Positions 1 through 6,782 of a stretch of DNA of 64,000 bases are shown in pieces. Origin of the DNA: Bacteroidales bacterium (lineage in GTDB: Bacteria; Bacteroidota; Bacteroidia; Bacteroidales; UBA932); assembly GCA_028690215.1 (NCBI GenBank), contig JAQVBQ010000001.1, positions 1 to 64,000 on the forward strand, read 5' to 3'. Made by a program: the position numbers and the translations under genes. The notes below the pieces were generated by a model. It ran no database searches, was not told the DNA's origin, and saw only the letters and a list, made by a program, of their open reading frames with translations. The first letter of the stretch is position 1, and each line of letters opens with the position of its first letter.

Positions 1-1
1 G

Positions 2-61
2 CCGGAGCGGGAGTTAGGAGCAATTGAAGCCATAAAGCCGAAAAAGACCTTGATTTTTTAG
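2..61 (+). other. possible 3' tail of an upstream gene
   Basis: This frame is open from the window edge to a TAG at 59-61 and would encode a short tail ending in KKTLIF. It may be the C-terminus of a gene lying before the window, or chance. The tail falls inside the left arm of the hairpin repeat at 21-198, so if real the repeat supplies its last residues and stop codon. I do not recognise the residues. Confidence 0.2.
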
Positions 62-198
62 CCGTTTCGCAGCGTGTTTTCAGGAAAAAGTGCGAGGACC
101 GTTCAACGACCGAAGGGAGGCGTTCCGCAGCACCCTGAAAACACGCAAGAAACGGCGTTAAGAAAAATCAGCGTCTTTGAGGTTTATGACTTCAATGC
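21..198 (+). repeat. long imperfect hairpin repeat, family 1, copy A
   Basis: The segment folds back on itself over almost its whole length. ATTGAAG at 23-29 pairs with CTTCAAT at 190-196; the TGATTTTT near 51-58 pairs with the AAAAATCA near 163-170; CCGTTTC at 62-68 pairs with GAAACGG at 149-155; GCGTG at 72-76 pairs with CACGC at 142-146. The central 67 bases (76-142) match copy B (2856-2922, opposite strand) with only two differences. The outer arms do not match copy B but still pair with each other. Function is unknown; a structured RNA or a mobile hairpin would both fit. Confidence 0.8.
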
Positions 199-384
199 GA
201 CTGAGGATGGACAGCCCTGAGACGATATATCTCCAATATATAAAGCGGCCACAGAGAACAAATAAACACTCGTAACGAAACTTATAGTGCTCGTTTTGTT
301 TCAATTCACTCGCCGTAGACTGTCACATCGAAACAAATTCAGAAAAATAATTTTCGTTTTTGTATATCGTAAAATAATTTTAGA
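199..384. other. intergenic stretch before the glpK promoter
   Basis: No open frame with coding character and no RNA gene that I recognise was seen between the hairpin repeat and the glpK promoter. The stretch is AT-rich with short A/T runs. TTTG at 359-362 is a candidate -33 element for glpK. Confidence 0.5.
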
Positions 385-392
385 TAAATTTG
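385..392 (+). promoter_or_regulatory. -7 promoter box of glpKF
   Basis: TAAATTTG is a perfect match to the Bacteroidetes -7 consensus TAnnTTTG. It lies 27 bases before the glpK ATG, with TTTG at 359-362 as a possible -33 element at slightly long spacing. Confidence 0.5.
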
Positions 393-419
393 TTCTAACA
401 CACCCGCAAAACAAATAAC

Positions 420-1922
420 ATGTCAGATCAATTTGTACTTACACTGGACGAGGGAACTACAAGCGCACGCACAATCCTATTCAACAAAAAAGGAGAAATT
501 GTCGCATCAAGCCAAAAAGAGTTCAGACAAATCTATCCGAAACCAGGATGGGTAGAACACGATCCGGAAGAGATCTGGAAATCACAGTCAGGATCAGCAC
601 ACAAAGTTATTGAAGAGGCAAGCCGTTTCAATGCGAAAGTCGCATGCATAGGCATAACAAACCAACGCGAAACCACAGTCGTATGGGACAGAGAGACCGG
701 AGAGCCAGTCTATAATGCAATAGTCTGGCAAGACAGAAGAACATCGGAGTATTGCGACGGATTGAAGGGCGAAAAGTGGGCCGAAATCATAAAGTACAGA
801 ACAGGACTGATACTCGATTCATATTTTTCGGCAACCAAACTCAGATGGATACTGAACAACGTTGAAGGCGCCATGGAGAAGGCAAAGGCAGGAAAACTCG
901 CTTTCGGAACCATTGACACCTGGCTGATATGGAAACTTACAAACGGCAAGGTACATGTCACAGACGTGAGCAACGCGAGCCGTACAATGATGTACAATAT
1001 TCGCACCCTTTCATGGGACAAGGAACTTCTGGAACTGTTCGGAATCCCGGAGAGTATTCTTCCCGAGGTAAAATCCTCTTCGGAAGTTTACGGTTACACC
1101 ACAAAGGATCTTTTCGGAGTGGAAATACCGATTTCCGGCATTGCAGGCGACCAGCAGGCAGCAACATTCGGGCAGATGTGCTTTGAAAAAGGAGCTGTCA
1201 AGAACACATACGGAACCGGTTGTTTCATGCTTTGCAACACAGGCAGCGAGATTGTCAGCTCCGGAAACAATATGGTGACCACTATCGGATGGCAGATTAA
1301 CGGCCAAACGGTATATGCACTTGAGGGCAGTATCTTCACCGGCGGCTCAATAGTACAATGGTTGCGAGATGAACTCGGCATCATCAAATCCTCTTCCGAG
1401 GTAGAGGCTCTGGCGGCAAAGGTTTCAGACAATGGCGGCGTTTATCTTGTTCCGGCTCTTACAGGCCTCGGCGCTCCGCATTGGGATCAGTATGCCAGGG
1501 GAATGATTATCGGCCTCACAAGGGGTTCCAATGCATCTAATATAGCCCGTGCGGCATTGGAGGGAATAGCTTTTCAGACTTATGACGTTCTTGAGGCAAT
1601 GCAAGAGGATCTCGGTTCTCCTATAAAAGAGCTTAGAGTTGACGGCGGAGCTGCGGTGAATAATCTGCTGATGCAGTTCCAGGCAGACATTCTCGGAATA
1701 CCTGTTTATCGTCCGGTGATTTTCGAGACTACTGCATTGGGAGCGGCCTATCTGGCAGGTCTTGCAACAGGTTTCTGGAAAGATCTGGAAGAGATTAAGG
1801 GGCAGAAGGCAATAGAGAGGACTTTTGTGAAGCAGATGGAGGACAATAAGAGCAAAGAGCTTATAAAAGGATGGCGTAAGGCTCTTTCGAGGGCAAAGAG
1901 CTGGGTTGAACCTGAAAAATAA
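420..1922 (+). CDS. glpK: glycerol kinase
   Basis: Phosphorylates glycerol to sn-glycerol 3-phosphate with ATP in the cytoplasm, trapping glycerol that enters through the facilitator encoded next. The protein has 500 residues, the usual length of FGGY-family glycerol kinases. The N-terminal phosphate-binding loop reads DEGTTSAR at residues 10-17; many homologues have DQGTTSSR. The [10 protein letters not shown] segment sits near residue 243 and the C-terminal ATPase segment [17 protein letters not shown] near residue 409. The ATG follows an A-rich stretch, as expected where Shine-Dalgarno sequences are not used. glpF follows after 12 bases, so the two form an operon. No glycerol-3-phosphate dehydrogenase gene is in the window. 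Confidence 0.97.
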   Translation: MSDQFVLTLDEGTTSARTILFNKKGEIVASSQKEFRQIYPKPGWVEHDPEEIWKSQSGSAHKVIEEASRFNAKVACIGITNQRETTVVWDRETGEPVYNAIVWQDRRTSEYCDGLKGEKWAEIIKYRTGLILDSYFSATKLRWILNNVEGAMEKAKAGKLAFGTIDTWLIWKLTNGKVHVTDVSNASRTMMYNIRTLSWDKELLELFGIPESILPEVKSSSEVYGYTTKDLFGVEIPISGIAGDQQAATFGQMCFEKGAVKNTYGTGCFMLCNTGSEIVSSGNNMVTTIGWQINGQTVYALEGSIFTGGSIVQWLRDELGIIKSSSEVEALAAKVSDNGGVYLVPALTGLGAPHWDQYARGMIIGLTRGSNASNIARAALEGIAFQTYDVLEAMQEDLGSPIKELRVDGGAAVNNLLMQFQADILGIPVYRPVIFETTALGAAYLAGLATGFWKDLEEIKGQKAIERTFVKQMEDNKSKELIKGWRKALSRAKSWVEPEK

Positions 1923-1934
1923 AATACAAAATAT

Positions 1935-2672
1935 ATGGGAGAATTTTTAGCTGAACTAATAGGCACAATGGTGCTTATCCTTCTTGGCAACGGAGTTGTT
2001 GCCAACGTAGTTCTTAAAGGGACAAAGGGAAATAACGGCGGATGGATAGTTATTACCATGGGATGGGGAATGGCCGTCTTTACCGGAGTCATTATCGCCG
2101 GCCCGATATCGGGAGCCCACCTGAATCCTGCTGTTACAATCGGCCTTGCTCTTGCCGGACAGTTTGCCTGGTCAAAAGTTGCAATGTTCATAGTCGCCCA
2201 GCTTATCGGTGCATTTTTGGGTGCATTTCTTGTTTGGGCTTTCTACAGACACCACTTTGCAGCCACAGAGGACAAGGACGCCATTATCAGTTGTTTTTGC
2301 ACAAAACCAGCTATCAGAAAAATTCCAAATAATTTCCTTTCGGAGTTGATTGGAACTTTTGTACTGGTATTTGTAATATTTTACGTACAGGGTGCCTGCC
2401 TTACATGCGACACAATGCCTGATGTCAAGATCGGGCTCGGCAGCGTCGGGGCGTTGCCTGTGGCCCTGGTAATTGTCGCTATCGGACTCTCTCTCGGGGG
2501 AACTACCGGATATGCAATCAATCCTGCACGTGACTTCGCTCCAAGACTAATGCACTCAATACTCCCGATAAAAGCCAAGGGGGAGAGTGAGTGGAGCTAT
2601 TCTTTTGTTCCGGTTGTGGCACCGCTTGTTGGAGCCGCTATTGCTGCCGGACTCTATCTCCTAATAAGTTAG
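1935..2672 (+). CDS. glpF: glycerol uptake facilitator (aquaglyceroporin)
   Basis: Inner-membrane MIP channel for passive glycerol entry, working with the kinase encoded just before it. The protein has 245 residues and about six hydrophobic segments. Both pore-forming NPA motifs are present: HLNPAVT near residue 64 and INPARDFAPR near residue 195. The Asp after the second NPA (NPARD) is the signature that separates glycerol facilitators from water-selective aquaporins. It ends before a stem-loop with a GCAA loop and a likely intrinsic terminator, so the operon seems to contain only these two genes. Confidence 0.95.
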   Translation: MGEFLAELIGTMVLILLGNGVVANVVLKGTKGNNGGWIVITMGWGMAVFTGVIIAGPISGAHLNPAVTIGLALAGQFAWSKVAMFIVAQLIGAFLGAFLVWAFYRHHFAATEDKDAIISCFCTKPAIRKIPNNFLSELIGTFVLVFVIFYVQGACLTCDTMPDVKIGLGSVGALPVALVIVAIGLSLGGTTGYAINPARDFAPRLMHSILPIKAKGESEWSYSFVPVVAPLVGAAIAAGLYLLIS

Positions 2673-2733
2673 GAAGGTGACGGACCTGATAACCCTGATT
2701 AATTTTAGGTTAGTAATTATGGGTTGTTATGGA

Positions 2734-2749
2734 GCTCCCGCAAGGGAGC
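2734..2749 (+). other. stem-loop with GNRA tetraloop in the glpF 3' UTR
   Basis: GCTCCC and GGGAGC form a perfect six-base-pair stem closed by a GCAA loop. It lies between the glpF stop codon and the terminator hairpin and may protect the mRNA end or assist termination. Confidence 0.5.
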
Positions 2750-2758
2750 AAAACGAAA

Positions 2759-2790
2759 GGACGACTATTATAAGTCGCCCTTTTTATTTT
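2759..2790 (+). terminator. intrinsic terminator of glpKF
   Basis: GGACGACT and AAGTCGCCC pair with one mismatch around a short AT loop, and a T-rich tract (TTTTTATTTT) follows directly. This is the expected end of the glpKF transcript. Confidence 0.65.
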
Positions 2791-2793
2791 CAT

Positions 2794-2982
2794 TATTTGA
2801 CTATAACAGCATAATCATCGGGTACTGTGTTTTTTCTTAACGCCATTTCTTGCCGGTTTTCAGGGTGCTCCGGAACGCCTCCCTTCGGTCGTTGAACGGT
2901 CCTCGCACTATTTCCTGAAAACCGACTGCGAAAAAGGCTAAAAAAACAACGTACCCTTCTGATTAGCTGTTAAGCTCAAATA
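2794..2982 (-). repeat. long imperfect hairpin repeat, family 1, copy B
   Basis: Opposite-strand copy of the element at 21-198, placed between glpF and the convergent gene at 3011. The conserved 67-base core is 2856-2922. Outer arms pair with each other: TATTTGA at 2794-2800 with TCAAATA at 2976-2982, TAACAGC near 2804-2810 with GCTGTTA near 2966-2972, and GGGTAC at 2820-2825 with GTACCC at 2951-2956. In the stem beside the core, copy A has GCGTG/CACGC where copy B, read on the minus strand, has GTCGG/CCGGC. Pairing is kept on that strand, with one G-U wobble that would be a C-A mismatch on the other strand. This favours the minus strand as the functional one. Confidence 0.8.
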
Positions 2983-3010
2983 CCTCTAATAAAGTCTGTC
3001 TTGTTATTTA

Positions 3011-3901
3011 TCAACGCACATCCTTAACGATTGCGCACCTTTCAACACCGTACCAGGAGCCGAGGAAGAGTTTGCCGCCGATCTTGTCATGCACCAGAAA
3101 GCCTGCAGGAAGTTTTCCGTCGGGAGCATAGTGAACAAAGTAGTATCTGGTGCTGCTGTATTTCAGTTTACCGTTCCTGGCAATAAACGCAGTCTGGCCA
3201 TAATCAAGCTTGTTGGCAAAAGCCCAATCGTCAATATTCCTGATTCTTTTAAGGTCCTCCCAGTCTGCTATCACACACTTACCGCGGAACTCTCTTCTGA
3301 TCTGCTCATCCAGATCCATCCGGTCGCTATATCTGTTAAGAGTCACATTCAGACCACCCATATCTCCCGGACGATTTCTGTCATCGTCTCTATAACTATT
3401 TCCCTTGCTTGCAAGTATGTGGCAGTAATCCCCGTACCATGACCCGAGGAATAATTTCCCGGCAATTTTGTCATGCACCAGGAAACCTGAAGGAACACGT
3501 CCGTTTGGTGAAAAGAGGAAGAAATATACCCTGCTGCCGCTCTGAATGAAACGTCCGTTGTTTTTTACATAATATTTGCGACCCGGGATGAGCTTGGTTG
3601 AATAAATCCAACTGTCAATATCTCTGATTTGCTTTATATCATTCCATTCAGCCAATCTGAAATCGGGACCGAACTCATATGTAACCGCCTCGTCGATATT
3701 GATATCTTTCTCTATATAGGCTCCGATCGATGCCCTGAACTCTTGTCTCATATTCCTGTCATCATGCCTTTCTTGCTGCGGGTTGTTGCGGTACATTCCG
3801 CGTTCCTGAGCAATAGTGACAGTACTTGTGCCTGAAATGGTCAAAAATGCGACGAGGGAGATTACCGCCCCCTTAAAAAATAGATTAGTCTTTAATTTCA
3901 T
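3011..3901 (-). CDS. secreted protein with two homologous modules, function unknown
   Basis: The 296-residue protein begins with a signal peptide (MKLKTNLFFKGAVISLVAFL, cleavage after an SGTSTVTIAQ-like stretch). Two related modules of about 100 residues follow. Each contains a W-(N/E)-D-(I/L)-K-x-I-R-(D/N)-I-D-(S/D)-W segment and ends with GFLVHDKI-x-GKLFLGSWYG, so the gene arose by internal duplication. I do not recognise the family; export suggests a periplasmic or surface role. The ATG at 3901 is chosen over an upstream in-frame ATG at 3931, because a perfect -7 box at 3933-3940 would place transcription start close to or past the longer start. Confidence 0.8.
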   Translation of the reverse strand: MKLKTNLFFKGAVISLVAFLTISGTSTVTIAQERGMYRNNPQQERHDDRNMRQEFRASIGAYIEKDINIDEAVTYEFGPDFRLAEWNDIKQIRDIDSWIYSTKLIPGRKYYVKNNGRFIQSGSRVYFFLFSPNGRVPSGFLVHDKIAGKLFLGSWYGDYCHILASKGNSYRDDDRNRPGDMGGLNVTLNRYSDRMDLDEQIRREFRGKCVIADWEDLKRIRNIDDWAFANKLDYGQTAFIARNGKLKYSSTRYYFVHYAPDGKLPAGFLVHDKIGGKLFLGSWYGVERCAIVKDVR

Positions 3902-3932
3902 TACTGATTTTAGATTGGTTATTATTCTCATG

Positions 3933-3940
3933 CAAAATTA
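3933..3940 (-). promoter_or_regulatory. -7 promoter box of the two-module secreted protein gene
   Basis: On the minus strand this reads TAATTTTG, a perfect TAnnTTTG match, 32 bases before the ATG at 3901. It supports the shorter start and suggests that the gene can be transcribed separately from the deacetylase gene upstream. Confidence 0.45.
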
Positions 3941-3952
3941 ACAAAATCGGCC

Positions 3953-4870
3953 TTATTTAATGTAGTCAGGTGACACCGGGTCTCCATCAAAGAACTCACC
4001 TTTCTTGCCCAAAGAGATTGCCCAACGGTCAATCCATGATATCCCCCACTTCCCATAGCTTGTCACTTTGCTGTTGTATGCCTCATCCCGTAATGCCGTA
4101 TCCATGTCCACGAATTCACATCCATTCCGCTTGTACATCGAGGCAAGGGAATCAAGGTAAACAGCGTTCAACAGACTCGAGTGGATAAGGAGTATCTGAG
4201 GAATCTTCCGTCCGAACAAGGCTATCGATTGTCTCTCGTAATAATGCAATTTCTTTTCCATGTACTCGATGTAATCGCGCCCTATCCTATTCATCAGAAG
4301 AGTATCCTTGACAACACTTGCCTTATTGTATGCGAGGGCAAAGAGGTAGTCTTCATTATCTATTGTGACGGGAGCCACTTTATATCCATGCTCTTTAAGA
4401 AAAAGATCTAAAGAGTCAGCCTTGGCTTTTGTTTCCCCTACATGAAGGAATGGATGCCGGAAATACTTAATGCTTTTACCTGACTCAGACAATATCTCCT
4501 TAAGAATCTTCTCCCCTCTTAAAATATCAGAAGTGTACTCCTTGCAGGAAGTCGTATTATAATCCGGATGGGAATATGTGTGATTTCCCAGTTCCAGTCC
4601 ACTCTTTATCCATTTTTTGAGCAACTCCTTCTGATATCTGCCCCCATCTGCCTCTTTGCGCATTTTCCCTTCATTTACAAATCCAATGGCCGGGATTTCA
4701 TTTTTTACCAAAGAGTTCATAATAGAGTTGAAAATCTGTTTTTGATAATTGGAGTCTTTAATTCCATAAGAGACGACAGGCATGTCGTCTATGGAAAAAC
4801 AGATTTGTGCTTTTTGTCCTGATGCTACCGTTGATATCAGCAGCAATAGTATGATTACCAGTTTTTTCAT
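3953..4870 (-). CDS. polysaccharide deacetylase (NodB-homology domain)
   Basis: Predicted exported metal-dependent carbohydrate esterase of the CE4/NodB type, acting on an N-acetylated or O-acetylated glycan outside the cytoplasm. The 305-residue protein starts with a signal peptide (residues 1-19). The CE4 motif 1 reads SIDD near residues 26-29, metal-binding motif 2 reads HTYSH at 97-101, and motif 3 appears as RHPF near residue 137. The order and spacing fit the family. Its natural substrate cannot be read from the sequence. It lies 51 bases before the start of the two-module secreted protein, possibly in the same transcript. Confidence 0.85.
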   Translation of the reverse strand: MKKLVIILLLLISTVASGQKAQICFSIDDMPVVSYGIKDSNYQKQIFNSIMNSLVKNEIPAIGFVNEGKMRKEADGGRYQKELLKKWIKSGLELGNHTYSHPDYNTTSCKEYTSDILRGEKILKEILSESGKSIKYFRHPFLHVGETKAKADSLDLFLKEHGYKVAPVTIDNEDYLFALAYNKASVVKDTLLMNRIGRDYIEYMEKKLHYYERQSIALFGRKIPQILLIHSSLLNAVYLDSLASMYKRNGCEFVDMDTALRDEAYNSKVTSYGKWGISWIDRWAISLGKKGEFFDGDPVSPDYIK

Positions 4871-4909
4871 TAAGACTAATAACTATAATTAATAATGTGT
4901 AAGATACAC

Positions 4910-4993
4910 TTTTAACTTTTAACTCTTAACTTTTAACTCTTAACTTTTAACTCTCAACTTTTAACTCCTCACTCTTCACTCTCAACTCTCAAC
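4910..4993. repeat. tandem heptamer array, 12 units
   Basis: Twelve consecutive seven-base units occupy the space between the deacetylase start and the ABC-F stop codon. They are variants of TTTTAAC, TCTTAAC and TCTCAAC (GTTAAAA, GTTAAGA and GTTGAGA on the other strand). The array begins directly after the ABC-F stop codon at 4994. Units differ at one or two positions. Such heptamer runs can change length by slippage. Confidence 0.85.
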
Positions 4994-6577
4994 TCATAAT
5001 CTCATCACCCTCCCCGCTCCTATCTCTCGGACAAAATAGCTGTCGTGCGACACCACAAGCAGTGTTCCTTTGTAGTTTCTGACTGTATCTGTAAGTATGC
5101 GCAAGCTTGAGATGTCCAGATTGTTGGTTGGCTCGTCAAGAATAAGAATATCAGGTATCTGGTTTGAAATCATAAGACAACACAAATAGAGACGCATCCT
5201 CTCTCCCCCACTCAATACACGGCAGTTTTTGTCCCACACATCTTTGGGAAACAATGCCCTGTTGAGCCTTATCTTTACCTCATGCTCCGGCAAGTTGGAA
5301 ACATTATAGCGATTAGCAAGTCCAAGTACAGTCATGTCTACATTTACCTCTCTGTACTCCTGGTCAAGATAGAGATATGAGAAAGAGGCACGCTCTATCT
5401 CGCCGGAGGCAGGTTCGAGCTTTCCTGTAATAAGGTTGATCAATGTTGTCTTTCCTGATCCGTTGTCACCCAGGATATGAATCCTCTCTCCACTGAAAAT
5501 CTCGAAATCGAGAGGGTTATTCCAGAACGGGACTCCTTTGCTGAACTCATAATTAAGACCTCGGGCGGAGATGAGTCGCTTGCCCTTATGCAGCCCTGCA
5601 TCTTCAACATCAAGTTTCATCTCTACCCTTCCTATCTTTTGCGACCTGAGGTCGGTCAACTTTTCCCGGCTCTGCTGAACAATCTTTTCGTGTTTCTCCT
5701 TAAGTTTTGCATCTGTATTCTCTCCCCTGTTCGATACCGTTTTCCTCAGAATGCGGATAATCTGAGACTTGTTGCGTTCTCCGCGCCCAACCCTTTTTTC
5801 CTGCCGCTGCTTCACCTCCTGAGCCATCTTCCTTACCTCACGCAATCTCTTCTCCTCATTGTGAATCTTCTCCTGCAATGAGTTCTCCTCCAGACTCCTC
5901 GCCTCACTGTAAAAATAGAAATCTCCCCCATATATCCTGAGCCCTTTCGGGGTCAGCTCCATTGTCGTCTTTATACGTTCCAGAAGGCTCACATCATGGC
6001 TGACAATTATGATGGATGCCTTTACGCTGTCTATATAATCATAAAGAATCTCTCTCGCGGTATAGTCAAGATGGTTTGTAGGTTCATCCATCAATATTAC
6101 CTTCGGATTGTGTATATCCAGCCCGGCAAGGAATACCTTGGTCTTCTCCCCTCCACTGAGATTGTCGAAATCATCGGTCAGCCGGATATTTGACAACCCC
6201 CATTTTGCAAAGGCTTTTTCGCAGCGTGACTCAATATCCCAGTCATCGGAAAGGGTGTCATAATCGGATTGTGAGGTGCTTCCACCGGTTATTGCATGAA
6301 GAGCTTGCAGTTTTTCAGCAACTTTCAGAAACTGCGCGACATATTTCCCCGTTGGGACCACATTCTGTGGAATGTAATAGGGCTCTGAAGAGAACTGTAT
6401 GCTTCCATCAGATTGCCTCAACTCTCCGGCAATGACTCTCAGGAGTGTGGATTTTCCTGTCCCGTTGTCTCCGATAATGGAGACAGTGCTGTTATCAGCC
6501 ACAGAAAAGCTGATGTGTTCAAATATAGTGTTTTGATTTTGGTAGTGATACGAAATATCACTGACAATTATACTCAT
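4994..6577 (-). CDS. ABC-F family ATPase
   Basis: Cytoplasmic protein with two ATP-binding cassettes and no membrane segments, the layout of ABC-F proteins that act on ribosomes as translation factors or antibiotic-protection proteins. Cassette 1 has Walker A GDNGTGKST at residues 36-44, signature LSGGEK near 141 and Walker B ending DEPTNHLD. A basic coiled linker covers roughly residues 225-330. Cassette 2 has GDNGSGKTT near 371, LSGGERMRL near 455 and DEPTNNLD near 484. The 527-residue length fits. Whether it protects from an antibiotic cannot be told from the protein alone, but the leader upstream (6581-6706) resembles the attenuators of inducible resistance genes. Confidence 0.9.
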   Translation of the reverse strand: MSIIVSDISYHYQNQNTIFEHISFSVADNSTVSIIGDNGTGKSTLLRVIAGELRQSDGSIQFSSEPYYIPQNVVPTGKYVAQFLKVAEKLQALHAITGGSTSQSDYDTLSDDWDIESRCEKAFAKWGLSNIRLTDDFDNLSGGEKTKVFLAGLDIHNPKVILMDEPTNHLDYTAREILYDYIDSVKASIIIVSHDVSLLERIKTTMELTPKGLRIYGGDFYFYSEARSLEENSLQEKIHNEEKRLREVRKMAQEVKQRQEKRVGRGERNKSQIIRILRKTVSNRGENTDAKLKEKHEKIVQQSREKLTDLRSQKIGRVEMKLDVEDAGLHKGKRLISARGLNYEFSKGVPFWNNPLDFEIFSGERIHILGDNGSGKTTLINLITGKLEPASGEIERASFSYLYLDQEYREVNVDMTVLGLANRYNVSNLPEHEVKIRLNRALFPKDVWDKNCRVLSGGERMRLYLCCLMISNQIPDILILDEPTNNLDISSLRILTDTVRNYKGTLLVVSHDSYFVREIGAGRVMRL

Positions 6578-6634
6578 GACAATTAATTAAAAGGCCTTTA
6601 AAAAGGCAGTTAAACCTAATCTCTTATTCTTTAC

Positions 6635-6658
6635 TTTAAGGTTTAATGAAACCTTTAA
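6635..6658. other. hairpin in the intergenic region of the divergent ABC-F and HerA-like genes
   Basis: TTTAAGGTTT and AAACCTTTAA pair at nine of ten positions around an AATG loop (plus-strand reading). It is the first helix of the ABC-F leader. Confidence 0.55.
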
Positions 6659-6676
6659 TTAACCGTTAACTCTCAT
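6659..6676 (-). CDS. possible five-residue leader peptide (MRVNG)
   Basis: ATG AGA GTT AAC GGT TAA begins about 16 bases after the expected transcription start and ends at the base of the first leader hairpin. Its start resembles the MRL-type leader peptides known to stall ribosomes before erm and msr genes. Its length makes chance occurrence quite possible. It is supported only by its position. Confidence 0.3.
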   Translation of the reverse strand: MRVNG

Positions 6677-6698
6677 TGGTATAATTTTAATATTTACG

Positions 6699-6706
6699 CA
6701 AATATA
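6699..6706 (-). promoter_or_regulatory. -7 promoter box of the ABC-F gene
   Basis: The minus strand reads TATATTTG, a perfect TAnnTTTG match, 122 bases before the ABC-F ATG. It implies a leader of roughly 115 bases, unusually long for this window, where most genes start 15-50 bases after such a box. Confidence 0.5.
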
Positions 6707-6782
6707 TAAAATTTTTCCAACGGAGAAGTTCTGTTGTTCTTACTTGTTTTTTGTATATTTATATATTTAAAAATTAGAAATT

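Larger units (their letters stand above)
6581..6692 (-). promoter_or_regulatory. leader of the ABC-F gene with competing hairpins
   Basis: Read on the minus strand, the leader holds in order: a five-codon ORF, a hairpin AAAGGTTT/AAACCTT, a second GGTTTAA copy that could instead pair with the same TTAAACC, and a GCCTT/AAGGC hairpin followed by CTTTTAATT just before the ABC-F ATG. The AAAGG of the first hairpin could also pair with the CCTTT of the last. The helices exclude each other, as in transcription or translation attenuators. The final stem is only about five base pairs, so termination strength is uncertain. Confidence 0.4.

Noticed and set aside
199-384. tRNA or riboswitch upstream of glpK
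   Set aside because: No cloverleaf or known riboswitch core was seen; only short AT-rich repeats and the promoter are visible.
4910-4993. Possible CRISPR array
   Set aside because: Units are seven bases long with no spacers between them, and no cas genes are present. It is a simple tandem heptamer array.
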